Source: a virus
Virus record (IMG/VR): IMGVR_UViG_3300007512_000042
Location: 1 to 58,656 of that record
DNA: 58,656 bases
Strand: one strand, 5' to 3'
Part shown: in pieces, positions 7,691 to 16,082 of the stretch
Position numbering within the stretch: position 1 is the first letter of the stretch
Layout of the letters: each line of letters begins with the position of its first letter
Position numbers and translations under genes: made by a program
Notes under the pieces: generated by a model
What the model was told of the DNA's origin: nothing
The model's input: the letters and a program-made list of their open reading frames with translations, nothing else
Databases searched by the model: none

Positions 7691-10260
7691 TGTTTGCAGA
7701 TAAGTTTACCAAATACGATAAGTGTGCCCCAGCTGGGGTTCTTCTCCCTAAGATTAAAATCGATAAAAAGTTTTACAAAAAACTTGGTCTCGACGAAGAA
7801 GTCGATAATCTAAGATTCCTAAAGAAGCTTTGTTGGGAGAGTATTAAAGAGATGGGCATCAATAAATACCCCAACAAAGATCGATATTACGACAGAGCAG
7901 GAGAAGAGCTGAAAATATTAGACGAGCTCGGATTTATTGATTATATTTTGCTTAATTGGGATATTTTAAACTATTGTCACGAACATGATATACCGACTGG
8001 TCCCGGCCGCGGATCAGCCGCAGGTTCCCTAATACTTTATTTGCTCAAGGTTACAAAAGTAGATCCGATTAAGTACAATCTTTTCTTCGAGAGATTTGTT
8101 TCTAAAAGCCGTGCTCGCAAAATAGAGAAAGACGGTATAACTTATCTTGACGGATCTTTATTGGCTGATGTTGACAATGATATCGCTTATGATCGACGAA
8201 GCGAGGTGATTGAATACATCAAACGTAAACACCCTTCTCGTACATGCCGAATTTTAAATTTGGTTAGCTTAAGCGGTAAGCTTTGCATCAAGGAGACCGG
8301 CAAAATTGTTGGTCTTTACACAGAGCAAGAGGTTAACGAGTTAAGCGATTTGATTCCTGTTAAATTTGGTAAGGTTTCCCCTTTGTCTGAGGCGCGCCAA
8401 GAAAGTGAGCTTTTCGACGAGTGGTGCGAGGAAAACATCAAAGTTTACGAGATAGCTCGCAAACTAGAAGGCCTTATTAAGAACACAGGTATTCATGCGT
8501 CAGGTATTGCAATTTCCCATGACCGTTTAACTGATATTTGCCCGCTCCAAAAAACTAAAGAAGGAGAGCTGACCTCTTGTTATGACATGAATTGGATTTC
8601 TGAGCTTACAGTTAAGTTTGACATATTAGGCTTGAAAACTTTAACCGTTCTAAAAGAGGCGTCACGCCTTGCTCAAATAAACTTAGAGAGCATCGACCTG
8701 AGCCAAAAAAAGCTCTACAAGCATCTACAAAACCTTGAATGCCCACAAGGGCTTTTTCAAATTGAGGCGGATACCAATTTTGGTGTTTGCAAAAAAATTA
8801 AACCTCGCAACCTAGAGGAAGTTTCGGCTGTGATCGCTATAGCGAGACCGGGCGCTCTCGAATTCAAAGATCAGTACGCCAACTATATTCGCACAGGTAC
8901 CCCAGATCTAGTTCATCCTGAATTTGCTGATATTCTAGACTCTACCGGAGGTATTCCTCTTTATCAAGAGCAACTCATGCAAATGGCGGTGAAAGTAGGG
9001 TTTACGTTGGATGAAGCTGAGCAATTGCGCCGCATTGTTGGAAAAAAGAAAGTGGACCAGATGCCCGAATGGCAGTCCAAGATTCACCAGAAGGTAGAAG
9101 AAAACCGTTTAACGAACGCATGGACAGGCCTTCGCGGAACAGAGATCGCTGATGTCCTATGGCAGGTAGCAGAAGATAGCGCTAATTATTCTTTTAACAA
9201 ATCTCATTCTATTAGTTATGCCATCCTTTCCGCATGGACAACTTATCTAAAGTTCAATTATCCTCAATATTTTTATATTGCTTTGCTTAAAATGGCGAAA
9301 CACGAGGCTGATCCTTTTGACCAAGTCAACAGAATAGCTCGAGAGTTAAACTACTTTAACATGAAGCTCCTACCTCCCGATTTGGCAAAATCAGAAATGG
9401 ACTTTACAGTAGAAGGCAAAGATATTCGTTATGGGCTTAATTGTATTAAAGGTGTTAGCGAAAAAAGCTTACAGTCCATTGTTGACTTTAGAGCTTCGGA
9501 GATTTCTAATAAGTTTGATGTTTTTCTAGCCGCTAAAGACGCCAAAATTAACATAGGGGTGTTGTCATCGCTAATACAGGCCGGAGCACTTAGCTCTTTC
9601 GGCAATAGCCGCAGCCGCATGGCGCTTGAAGCTCAAGCATTTAATATTTTAACTGATAGAGAAAAAAGAAATTTCATAGCTCTTGGACCTAAATATAATT
9701 ATGATGTTTTAAACATATTGGGCACAGAGGTCCTCAAAAACAAAGGCGTAGGGGACGACAACAAACCAATCATGAAAGAGAGCCGCACCCAAACCTTTCT
9801 TAAAAAATACAGACCCTACAAACACATATACGATAAGAATAAAAGTTTTGAAAAATTTGCTAATTGGTATTTTGAAAACCAACTATTAGGCTATTCTTAC
9901 ACTCATACGCTCCGAGATGTCTTCAAGAACGAAACCGGCAATTTAATGAATTGTTACGAAGTGTGTTCTACAGATACCAACGAAGGTGTAAAATTTGTAG
10001 GAGTAGTAAAAGATTGTAGTCGGCGTTTGGTTAGCAGAAACAACAACCGTTACATTCGTCTTACAATGGCAGATGAACTTGGGCGTATTGATTGTATGTT
10101 TTTTGACCCCAAGCTGGAAAAATATTTAGAAGGTAAAGGGGCACCCGAAAAAGACAATATTGTCACTATTGTAGGAAAGAAATCAGAAGATATTGTTTTT
10201 GTAGACGATATGAATGTTTTAGATGGACGTATTTACATGAAACTGTCAGATATAAAATGA
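7690..10260 (+). CDS. dnaE: DNA polymerase III alpha, polymerase fragment without PHP
   Basis: 856 residues from ATG 7690, chosen because it overlaps the exonuclease stop and has GGGAGG 12-17 bases upstream. Motifs: GPGRGSAAGS (about 104-113), the catalytic DxD block as ADVDND (159-164), and the third Asp in VKFDILGLKTL, followed by the conserved YQEQLMQMA and NKSHSISYA segments. The C-terminal part contains helix-hairpin-helix and OB-fold-like sequence (VKFVGVVKD..RLTMADELGRIDCMFFD). The PHP domain is encoded 2.3 kb upstream; together the two add up to a normal DnaE of about 1100 residues. This is the main phage replicase. Confidence 0.93.
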   Translation: MFADKFTKYDKCAPAGVLLPKIKIDKKFYKKLGLDEEVDNLRFLKKLCWESIKEMGINKYPNKDRYYDRAGEELKILDELGFIDYILLNWDILNYCHEHDIPTGPGRGSAAGSLILYLLKVTKVDPIKYNLFFERFVSKSRARKIEKDGITYLDGSLLADVDNDIAYDRRSEVIEYIKRKHPSRTCRILNLVSLSGKLCIKETGKIVGLYTEQEVNELSDLIPVKFGKVSPLSEARQESELFDEWCEENIKVYEIARKLEGLIKNTGIHASGIAISHDRLTDICPLQKTKEGELTSCYDMNWISELTVKFDILGLKTLTVLKEASRLAQINLESIDLSQKKLYKHLQNLECPQGLFQIEADTNFGVCKKIKPRNLEEVSAVIAIARPGALEFKDQYANYIRTGTPDLVHPEFADILDSTGGIPLYQEQLMQMAVKVGFTLDEAEQLRRIVGKKKVDQMPEWQSKIHQKVEENRLTNAWTGLRGTEIADVLWQVAEDSANYSFNKSHSISYAILSAWTTYLKFNYPQYFYIALLKMAKHEADPFDQVNRIARELNYFNMKLLPPDLAKSEMDFTVEGKDIRYGLNCIKGVSEKSLQSIVDFRASEISNKFDVFLAAKDAKINIGVLSSLIQAGALSSFGNSRSRMALEAQAFNILTDREKRNFIALGPKYNYDVLNILGTEVLKNKGVGDDNKPIMKESRTQTFLKKYRPYKHIYDKNKSFEKFANWYFENQLLGYSYTHTLRDVFKNETGNLMNCYEVCSTDTNEGVKFVGVVKDCSRRLVSRNNNRYIRLTMADELGRIDCMFFDPKLEKYLEGKGAPEKDNIVTIVGKKSEDIVFVDDMNVLDGRIYMKLSDIK

Positions 10261-12662
10261 TTACAGAAGATATTAATTTTACCCCTCGATCACAAAAGTT
10301 GCTTCAGGCAACAAAGCGTATTGCGCTAGCTTTTCGGCATGATGAGATTTTGTTGCCCCATTTATTCGCTGCTTTTTTTGACCTTAAACAAGCTAAGTCT
10401 CTTAGTATTGCAATTGATCTTGGGCTTGATTTAGATCAATTACGACATGTTTTGTATAATGAAATATTATCTACGCTTCCCAATCATAAGGTTGAACCTG
10501 TTGAGATAAAGCTCTCTCCCCTTATAGTATCTATTTTAAAACAGTCTACCGAAATAGCATCTGAATTTGGCCATCCTTGGGTAAGCGTGGATCACATTTT
10601 TTTATCTATTTTAGATAATTTCGAGAAATGGCCCTCTAAGCTTCATGCTTTATTTTCTTTTAACACTACAGAGCTTTTTACGGAGATCGTTACTTATCTT
10701 TCAGACGCTCAGCTTCCTACAGCCCCCTCTTCTACAGGGGCGCCATCGCCCTTTACAGAAGGGAAATCAGACTTTAAAGTCTTAGAAAAATATGCTAATA
10801 ATTTAACCGAAAAAACACTTCAAGGTAAAACTGATCCCGTTTTCGGCAGAGAGGAAGAAACCGCAAAGGTGGAAGATATTTTAAATCGCCGTAAAAAAAA
10901 TAGCGTTATCTTGTTGGGAGAGGCAGGTGTTGGAAAAACTTCTATTGTTGAGGGTTTAGTTCAGCGCATTGTGAGCGGTGAAGCACCTTTGTTTTTGCAA
11001 AATAAAATTATTTTTAGTTTAGATTTAAATACTATTGTAGCTGGAACTAAATACCGAGGAGAGTTTGAGGATCGTTTGAATAAAATTATAGAAGAGGCCA
11101 AGCATTCAAATGTGATTTTATTTATCGACGAGATTCATACTCTTATTGGGGCCGGAGACGCTGAAGGGTCTTTAGATGCTGCCAATATCCTTAAACCTGC
11201 TCTGTCTAGTGGAGACATTACAGTAATCGGGGCCACTACTTACACCGAATATCGTAAAAAACTTTTCAAAGACAAAGCCCTGCACCGTCGCTTTGACCAA
11301 GTCATAGTCGAAGAACCAACCAAAGAGGAAACTTTAAAGATTTTAGACCAAAAAAAGAAAATTTACGAATCTTTTCACTATGTTTCAATCACTTCTGAGA
11401 TATTGCAGGATATAGTTAACTATGCGGAGGAGTTTTTACCACAGAGCCAGTTCCCCGACAAGGCTATTGATTTACTTGATCTTATATGCAGCCATGTTAA
11501 GATAAAAAAAATTAAAAAACCACGATCCCTACGAGACCTTGAGGCGAAGTTTATTTCCAATCTGACAGAAAACAAAAATTCTGAAGAAGGACAGAATATG
11601 CTTTTTGAAAAGATTAAGTCTGATGCCGCCAAATGGAGCGACCAACTATCTCATAAAAGGTACAAGGTTTCAAAACGCGATCTTTTTGAAATACTTTCCC
11701 GCAAAACAGGTATTCCAGCTCACGATTTTGGACAATCTGTGTCTCAAAAATATATCGGTCTTGAAAATCAGCTTAAAAAACTGGTAGTTGGACAGCCAGA
11801 AGCTATTAGCTCTATTTCACGTTGTCTTTTACGACATAAAAGCGGGCTTCGAGACACCGCGCGCCCCATTGGTAACCTAATGTTTCTTGGCCCTACCGGC
11901 GTTGGCAAAACCTATGTTGCAAAATGTCTGGCCAAATATTTTTTTAAAAATAAAAATAATTTTATTCACCTTGACATGTCTGAGTTTTCTGAAAGTGCTA
12001 GTGTGTCTAAGCTGATAGGCTCTAGTCCCGGGTATGTGGGCTTTGACCAAGGGGGCGTTTTAGTAGAAAAAATTTCTCAGAACCCAAATTCAGTGGTTCT
12101 TTTTGATGAGATAGAAAAAGCTCACCCCAAAGTGCACCAAATTTTACTTCAAATCCTCGAGGAGGGGCGCCTTCACGATTCACAAGGAAGAGACGCCAAC
12201 TTTCGAAATAGCATCATTATTATTACTGGTAATATTGGCTCTCAGAAACTTATGCAAAAAGAATCTCTTGGTTTTGCAGATTCTACCGCGCAAAGCCGCG
12301 TAAGTGACGCTCGCCAAGAGCTTAAAAAAGTTTTGCCTCTTGAACTTATCAATCGATTTGATGATATTATCTTTTTCAAAGACCTGTCTGATTCCAGCCT
12401 GAAGGCTATTGTTCGCCACGAACTTCAACATCTTGTGGAGAACGCCACCAAAAGTGGCATTAATTTAGACTTTGATTCGAATATTGAGGATTTTATTGTA
12501 AATGATATTGGGGATTCGTCTTTTGGCGCTCGCCTCATCAAGAGAGTAGTTCAAAATAAGATTACCGACAAACTTTCTTTAAAATTTATTAAAAACCCTC
12601 ACATAAAAAACTATTCGGTCCGCTATAATAAAAAGCAGGACAAAATTGATGTAAAATTTTGA
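10257..12662 (+). CDS. Two-ring Clp ATPase (ClpA/ClpC-like)
   Basis: 801 residues, ATGA overlap with dnaE. A Clp-N-like helical domain (1-150) is followed by AAA-1 with Walker A GEAGVGKTS (about 220), Walker B LFIDEIH and an arginine-finger region HRRFD, then AAA-2 with GPTGVGKT (about 544) and VVLFDEIEKAH. The middle domain is too short for a ClpB disaggregase. L671-G672-F673 (KESLGFAD) sits where ClpC carries its VGF ClpP-docking loop, so the protein could dock host ClpP. The target may be host or phage proteins in early infection (inference). Last gene of the replication operon. Confidence 0.9.
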   Translation: MITEDINFTPRSQKLLQATKRIALAFRHDEILLPHLFAAFFDLKQAKSLSIAIDLGLDLDQLRHVLYNEILSTLPNHKVEPVEIKLSPLIVSILKQSTEIASEFGHPWVSVDHIFLSILDNFEKWPSKLHALFSFNTTELFTEIVTYLSDAQLPTAPSSTGAPSPFTEGKSDFKVLEKYANNLTEKTLQGKTDPVFGREEETAKVEDILNRRKKNSVILLGEAGVGKTSIVEGLVQRIVSGEAPLFLQNKIIFSLDLNTIVAGTKYRGEFEDRLNKIIEEAKHSNVILFIDEIHTLIGAGDAEGSLDAANILKPALSSGDITVIGATTYTEYRKKLFKDKALHRRFDQVIVEEPTKEETLKILDQKKKIYESFHYVSITSEILQDIVNYAEEFLPQSQFPDKAIDLLDLICSHVKIKKIKKPRSLRDLEAKFISNLTENKNSEEGQNMLFEKIKSDAAKWSDQLSHKRYKVSKRDLFEILSRKTGIPAHDFGQSVSQKYIGLENQLKKLVVGQPEAISSISRCLLRHKSGLRDTARPIGNLMFLGPTGVGKTYVAKCLAKYFFKNKNNFIHLDMSEFSESASVSKLIGSSPGYVGFDQGGVLVEKISQNPNSVVLFDEIEKAHPKVHQILLQILEEGRLHDSQGRDANFRNSIIIITGNIGSQKLMQKESLGFADSTAQSRVSDARQELKKVLPLELINRFDDIIFFKDLSDSSLKAIVRHELQHLVENATKSGINLDFDSNIEDFIVNDIGDSSFGARLIKRVVQNKITDKLSLKFIKNPHIKNYSVRYNKKQDKIDVKF

Positions 12663-12671
12663 TTTAGAGTG

Positions 12672-12677
12672 TATAAT
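12672..12677 (+). promoter_or_regulatory. -10 element upstream of the small membrane-protein gene
   Basis: TATAAT (12672-12677) lies 10 bases before ATG 12688, the same geometry as the other promoters here, but no good -35 is found at 16-18 bp spacing. Confidence 0.4.
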
Positions 12678-12687
12678 ATTATTAATT

Positions 12688-12885
12688 ATGGAAGCTCTAA
12701 AAGGCAAAAAGACTTATTTTACCGCTGGCGCAGCGGTTTTGACGGCTCTCGGCGCATATTTCGCTGGAGAGGTCGATCTGACGGTTACAATACAGGCCGT
12801 TTTCGCAGCATTGATGGTAGTATTTTTACGCCAAGGGGTTACATCTGAGGCCAAAAAGGGCGCTGAAGCACCCAAGGAAGGTTAA
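12688..12885 (+). CDS. Small two-helix membrane protein, holin-like
   Basis: 65 residues: short basic start MEALKGKKTY, a hydrophobic stretch about 9-26, an acidic turn EVDL, a second hydrophobic stretch about 31-46, then a charged tail SEAKKGAEAPKEG. This layout is common in phage holins and small phage membrane proteins. There is no lysin next to it, so a lysis role is only a suggestion. Confidence 0.6.
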   Translation: MEALKGKKTYFTAGAAVLTALGAYFAGEVDLTVTIQAVFAALMVVFLRQGVTSEAKKGAEAPKEG

Positions 12886-12887
12886 TT

Positions 12888-13136
12888 ATGTCTGCAGGAA
12901 CAAGTGGTAATTCACCTTCTGGACCCGAGGCCACAGGTCCGGTTGATAGTCCAGACGCAACAGGCCCAGATTCAGGTTCTTGTGTAGGAGATGGCAGTGG
13001 CTCTACTGGTCCGGCTCCTGACGCAACAGGCCCAGATTCAAGCGGTGCAGCCGGAGAAACTAGTGGCCCTATCATAAGTGACGATAGAGATGCGGCAGCT
13101 GCGGCACCACGCCCCCTCCCTAGTCATAGACATTAA
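12888..13136 (+). CDS. Low-complexity Gly/Pro/Ser/Asp protein with DATGP repeats
   Basis: 82 residues; a Shine-Dalgarno-like AAGGAAGG ends about 8 bases before the ATG. Built from EATGP, DATGPDS (twice) and GSTGP units, ending in an Ala/Pro/His tail. No folded domain visible. The same motif returns in the 13629 gene, which suggests a shared disordered linker or interaction tag. It could be a structural or decoration component; function unknown. Confidence 0.6.
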   Translation: MSAGTSGNSPSGPEATGPVDSPDATGPDSGSCVGDGSGSTGPAPDATGPDSSGAAGETSGPIISDDRDAAAAAPRPLPSHRH

Positions 13137-13138
13137 TC

Positions 13139-13384
13139 ATGGCAGCTAACACTACACCATGTCAAGTTAACAGTGCGACAACTATTGCTGACCCGGGCTC
13201 TAATACCGATGGTTTTGGAGTCGTCACAAAAAGAAATATTTATATTGTCGCTGCTACCGCTAATTTTACAGCTAACGGTGTGGCTTGTGTACCCGGAAAC
13301 GTTAATTTTTCCAATAATCCCTTTTTGGTGACAGGGGCTGTTAGCGGGGCTACAGTTGGTACTATTTGGTATTACATTCAGTAA
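13139..13384 (+). CDS. Small beta-rich hypothetical protein (81 aa)
   Basis: Starts two bases after the previous stop. Alternating hydrophobic and small residues (NIYIVAATANFTANGVACVPG, in two strands) suggest an all-beta fold, as in small virion decoration proteins, but no family is recognised. No signal peptide. Confidence 0.6.
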   Translation: MAANTTPCQVNSATTIADPGSNTDGFGVVTKRNIYIVAATANFTANGVACVPGNVNFSNNPFLVTGAVSGATVGTIWYYIQ

Positions 13385-13587
13385 TGCCACTGCCAACAAA
13401 GCGAACTGACGAACCTCGCGATAAGTTTATATCTCGTTGTATGAGTGACGAGATGATGAACGCGGAATTCAAGGACCCCAAGCAGCGCGCGGCTGTTTGT
13501 AATAGTCAATTTGAGCGTCGTAAAAAAAGTAAAGGTACAGCTAGTTGGGATGATGTGCGCCAAGGAGATATTCTAGGTATTATATAA
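13384..13587 (+). CDS. Conserved-type small phage protein with RCM...QR.AVC motif
   Basis: 67 residues from ATG 13384 (TAATG overlap). The segment KFISRCMSD...EFKDPKQRAAVCNSQ is a pattern I know from short phage proteins and the tails of head-maturation proteins, with conserved Arg-Cys-Met and Ala-Val-Cys. Function unknown. Last gene before a new promoter. Confidence 0.65.
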   Translation: MPLPTKRTDEPRDKFISRCMSDEMMNAEFKDPKQRAAVCNSQFERRKKSKGTASWDDVRQGDILGII

Positions 13588-13594
13588 TTTTTAC

Positions 13595-13620
13595 TTGACA
13601 TTCTTTCTTTTCTCTATACT
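13595..13620 (+). promoter_or_regulatory. Promoter before the second DATGP-repeat gene
   Basis: TTGACA (13595-13600) and TATACT (13615-13620). The spacer is short at 14 bp. ATG 13629 is 8 bases downstream. Confidence 0.55.
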
Positions 13621-13628
13621 ATTTTTAT

Positions 13629-14027
13629 ATGAGTTCGAACTTAAGTACTGAAGCGACCGGACCCGCATCTTCTAGCGGGAACGTAGGAACAGGCACAGTC
13701 GGGGAACTGAAGACTGATTTTGCAAACTTGCTAATCAATCGAGTGACCTTGGGCGAGTGTCTAAATGTTATTCGTGATGCGTGCGTAGCTCGCGCAGGTG
13801 AGCTTGTGGATAGCGCCGATGAACCCACCCTAGAAAACATCAAAAAAGATGTAGCTGCTTTCCATGAAGCTGGCTCTGCTGGTGAAGCTGGCTCTTCCGT
13901 GGGAGATGGTAGTGATTACCAGAGCCCTGATGCTACTGGCCCTAGTGATGCTACTGGCCCTAGTGATGCTACTGGCCCTGCAGGAGACGGATCTTCTGGC
14001 AATGTAGGTGGTCCCACCGGCCCTTAA
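13629..14027 (+). CDS. Small helical protein with C-terminal DATGPS repeats
   Basis: 132 residues. A central helical domain (about 25-80, LKTDFANLLINRVTLGEC and following) is flanked by disordered Gly/Ser/Pro sequence. The C-terminus has three tandem DATGPS-type units encoded by an 18-bp direct repeat (about 13928-13980). It shares the [DE]ATGP motif with the 12888 product. It is a single-gene transcription unit: own promoter upstream and a strong terminator downstream. Function unknown. Confidence 0.65.
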   Translation: MSSNLSTEATGPASSSGNVGTGTVGELKTDFANLLINRVTLGECLNVIRDACVARAGELVDSADEPTLENIKKDVAAFHEAGSAGEAGSSVGDGSDYQSPDATGPSDATGPSDATGPAGDGSSGNVGGPTGP

Positions 14028-14060
14028 CCTGTTTTTGTATAAAAAATTTGTTTTCATTTT

Positions 14061-14086
14061 AGCCACACTTTTAGTGTGGCTTTTTT
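14061..14086 (+). terminator. Rho-independent terminator
   Basis: Perfect 9-bp stem AGCCACACT/AGTGTGGCT with a TTT loop, then a run of T. It ends the 13629 transcript; the next promoter begins two bases later. Confidence 0.9.
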
Positions 14087-14087
14087 G

Positions 14088-14115
14088 TTGAATAAGGTGT
14101 GCTTTATACTATAAT
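14088..14115 (+). promoter_or_regulatory. Promoter of the SSB-tubulin operon
   Basis: TTGAAT (14088-14093), 16 bp spacer, TATAAT (14110-14115). ATG 14124 is 8 bases on, predicting a leader of about 2 nt. An overlapping TATACT lies at 14105. Confidence 0.7.
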
Positions 14116-14123
14116 CTGACACA

Positions 14124-14717
14124 ATGAATGTAGCTATTTATAAGCCCAACGCAAAGAAAACCGGCAACGCTTTTAACTTTCAAATATCCACCAAAAAAGA
14201 CGTTACTTTTTATGTGAACGCTATCCAGCAACATAGTTGGAACGACAAGACAAAGACTGGTTCATTTGTTCAGAACAGAGAAGATCCTGATAAAAATATT
14301 AGCTTTAAGCTAAACGAGTTTGAGCTTGGTGAAATGCTGTCAGCCTTTGAAGGGCGTTATTCATGGAATGCGTTTCATTCTTTTAACGATAACAAAACCA
14401 TCATCAAGCTTGCGCCATGGGATAAGAAACGTACTGTTAAAAACAAGGATGGCGACGACTCTTTTGTGGTTCCGGCCTTTGGCTTTTCAGTGACACGAAA
14501 CGGGAATCAAACTTTTAGATTACCGCTAGAGCCCGGAGAAGTAGAGGCTATCAAGCGATTAATCTATAAATATTTTGATGTTTTGTTTCAAAATAGAGAG
14601 TTTTCTAGCTCGGATAACACCGCTGACGGCCATCGCCCATCCCCCAAGAAAACCTCTGCCCCCAAGCCTAAAAAGCCACCAGTAGAGGAAGAAGAGGATG
14701 ATGATGCTCCGTTTTAA
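14124..14717 (+). CDS. Single-stranded DNA-binding protein
   Basis: 197 residues. The N-terminal 150 residues form a beta-rich domain (FNFQISTKKDVTFYVNAIQQ, then FGFSVTRNGNQTFRLPL). It is followed by a Lys/Pro-rich linker and an acidic tip EEEEDDDAPF, very like the DDDIPF tip of bacterial SSB that recruits replication proteins. The DNA-binding fold is not the usual SSB OB sequence and may be Whirly-like (weak inference). First gene of an operon with the tubulin-like GTPase. Confidence 0.72.
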   Translation: MNVAIYKPNAKKTGNAFNFQISTKKDVTFYVNAIQQHSWNDKTKTGSFVQNREDPDKNISFKLNEFELGEMLSAFEGRYSWNAFHSFNDNKTIIKLAPWDKKRTVKNKDGDDSFVVPAFGFSVTRNGNQTFRLPLEPGEVEAIKRLIYKYFDVLFQNREFSSSDNTADGHRPSPKKTSAPKPKKPPVEEEEDDDAPF

Positions 14718-14729
14718 GTGTAAATTACA

Positions 14730-16010
14730 ATGCCCAACTTAAGGGAATACATGGAAGAAGAAAATAAAAAAAACATGAGCAACCTAGAAAATTTACCAGA
14801 TGGTGTAGACGAGCTTTCGCCCTCTCCCCAAGAAGAGTTTATAGACGAGGCCACAGACGAGGCCACAGACGAGGCCAGCTTTGAGGCTGAGGCGTTTTCA
14901 GATGATGACCTAGGGGTAGATATCCCTGATATTCCGCTGCCCTCAGAAGGGCCTCCAGAGGCTAATATAGAGGATAAGTTTGATTCAGCTTATAAATTTG
15001 CAGTCGTAGGGGTGGGTCAAGGAGGCTCTCGGTTAGCAGAGACATTCTGGAAGCTAGGATATAGGCGTGTAGCGGTTATCAATACCGCTGCCCAAGACCT
15101 AAAATCAATCAAGGTTCCTCGAGAAAATAAGCTTCTAATAGGGGGAGAAGGGGCCGGAAAAGATCGTAAGGTAGCTGAAGATATTTTTCAAGAGAACCGG
15201 GAAGATATCCTTGATTTTTTAAAGCGTACTTTCAAAGGTGGGTTCGATAGAGCTTTGGTGTGCATTGGTGCAGGTGGCGGAACGGGAGCCGGGGGAGGTC
15301 CTGTTGCAGTAGAAATAGTGCATGATCTTTGCCAAAGCTATAACATAGAATCCTCTGATGCTGATGCTCGCGTAGGTGCTGTAGTAGCTCTTCCTACTCG
15401 AGCAGAGGGCTCGCGCGTACAACAAAACGCCAAACAAACAGCAGACATACTAATCAAACAGTCTCAAGCGGGCACTTTATCCCCCCTTGTCATTTTAGAT
15501 AACGAGCGTATCAAACAAATTTATCCTAAATTGTCAGTCAATCAGTTTTGGAGTACCGCTAATACAAGTATCTGCTCTTTATTTCATTTATTTAATAAAA
15601 TAGCATGCCAAGATTCCCAATATACAGCTTTTGACAAAGCAGACTTGGATACTATTTTTTCATCAGGCATTATCTCTTTTGGGGCAGTCCCTGTTTCAAA
15701 AGGGGACGACGGTATAGAGGAAACCGATATCAGTTATGCAGTTCGTGACAACCTTAAGAAGAATATTCTGGCGAACATTGAAGTATCCACAGGAGATGTA
15801 GCCGCATGCGTTGTAATCGGAGATCGCAAGACCCTCGACAATACGGCGCAGGAGAGCCTAGAACATGGCTTTGAGCAGCTTAGTCGTCTTTTGGGGTCTG
15901 GTTCGACAGTCCACCGCGGCATTTACCATACTCCTAAAAAGGGGCTTGTGGTTTACACTATTATAGGAGGTATTAAAGCCCCTGAACAGTTGTTTGATTA
16001 TTCCAAATAA
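14730..16010 (+). CDS. FtsZ/tubulin-like GTPase
   Basis: 426 residues. GTPase core from about residue 88: T1 loop VGVGQGGSR (93-101), tubulin signature GGGTGAG (182-188), and a T7-type loop FDKAD with D302 and D305, the residues that complete the GTPase site of the next subunit. A ~85-residue acidic N-terminal extension holds three DEAT/DEAS repeats. Phage tubulins (PhuZ, TubZ) form filaments that position DNA or capsids; which role applies here is unknown. It lies 12 bases after the SSB gene. Confidence 0.9.
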   Translation: MPNLREYMEEENKKNMSNLENLPDGVDELSPSPQEEFIDEATDEATDEASFEAEAFSDDDLGVDIPDIPLPSEGPPEANIEDKFDSAYKFAVVGVGQGGSRLAETFWKLGYRRVAVINTAAQDLKSIKVPRENKLLIGGEGAGKDRKVAEDIFQENREDILDFLKRTFKGGFDRALVCIGAGGGTGAGGGPVAVEIVHDLCQSYNIESSDADARVGAVVALPTRAEGSRVQQNAKQTADILIKQSQAGTLSPLVILDNERIKQIYPKLSVNQFWSTANTSICSLFHLFNKIACQDSQYTAFDKADLDTIFSSGIISFGAVPVSKGDDGIEETDISYAVRDNLKKNILANIEVSTGDVAACVVIGDRKTLDNTAQESLEHGFEQLSRLLGSGSTVHRGIYHTPKKGLVVYTIIGGIKAPEQLFDYSK

Positions 16011-16031
16011 TTATATATCGTTCCATTTAAG

Positions 16032-16066
16032 CGCACCTACAAGTTGAATTGTGGGTGTGTTTTTTT
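16032..16066 (+). terminator. Rho-independent terminator after the tubulin-like gene
   Basis: 11-bp stem CGCACCTACAA/TTGTGGGTGTG with a six-base loop, then seven T. The loop, 3' arm and T-run also form the -35 and spacer of the next promoter. Confidence 0.82.
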
Positions 16067-16071
16067 ATAAT
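16044..16071 (+). promoter_or_regulatory. Promoter of the glycan operon, overlapping the terminator
   Basis: TTGAAT (16044-16049), 16 bp spacer, TATAAT (16066-16071). ATG 16083 is 11 bases on. Confidence 0.6.
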
Positions 16072-16082
16072 CCCTAACTTTT

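Noticed and set aside
12888-14027. Collagen-like Gly-X-Y fibre proteins
   Set aside because: Glycine does not recur every third residue; the unit is five to six residues (DATGPS), so a collagen helix is not supported.
15219-15437. Minus-strand frame inside the tubulin-like gene
   Set aside because: Antisense to the conserved GTPase region, no start signals.
14730-16010. Nucleus-forming (PhuZ/chimallin) jumbo phage
   Set aside because: The GTPase is closer to FtsZ in motif and carries a different extension; no multisubunit phage RNA polymerase or chimallin is visible in the window, so the claim is not supported.
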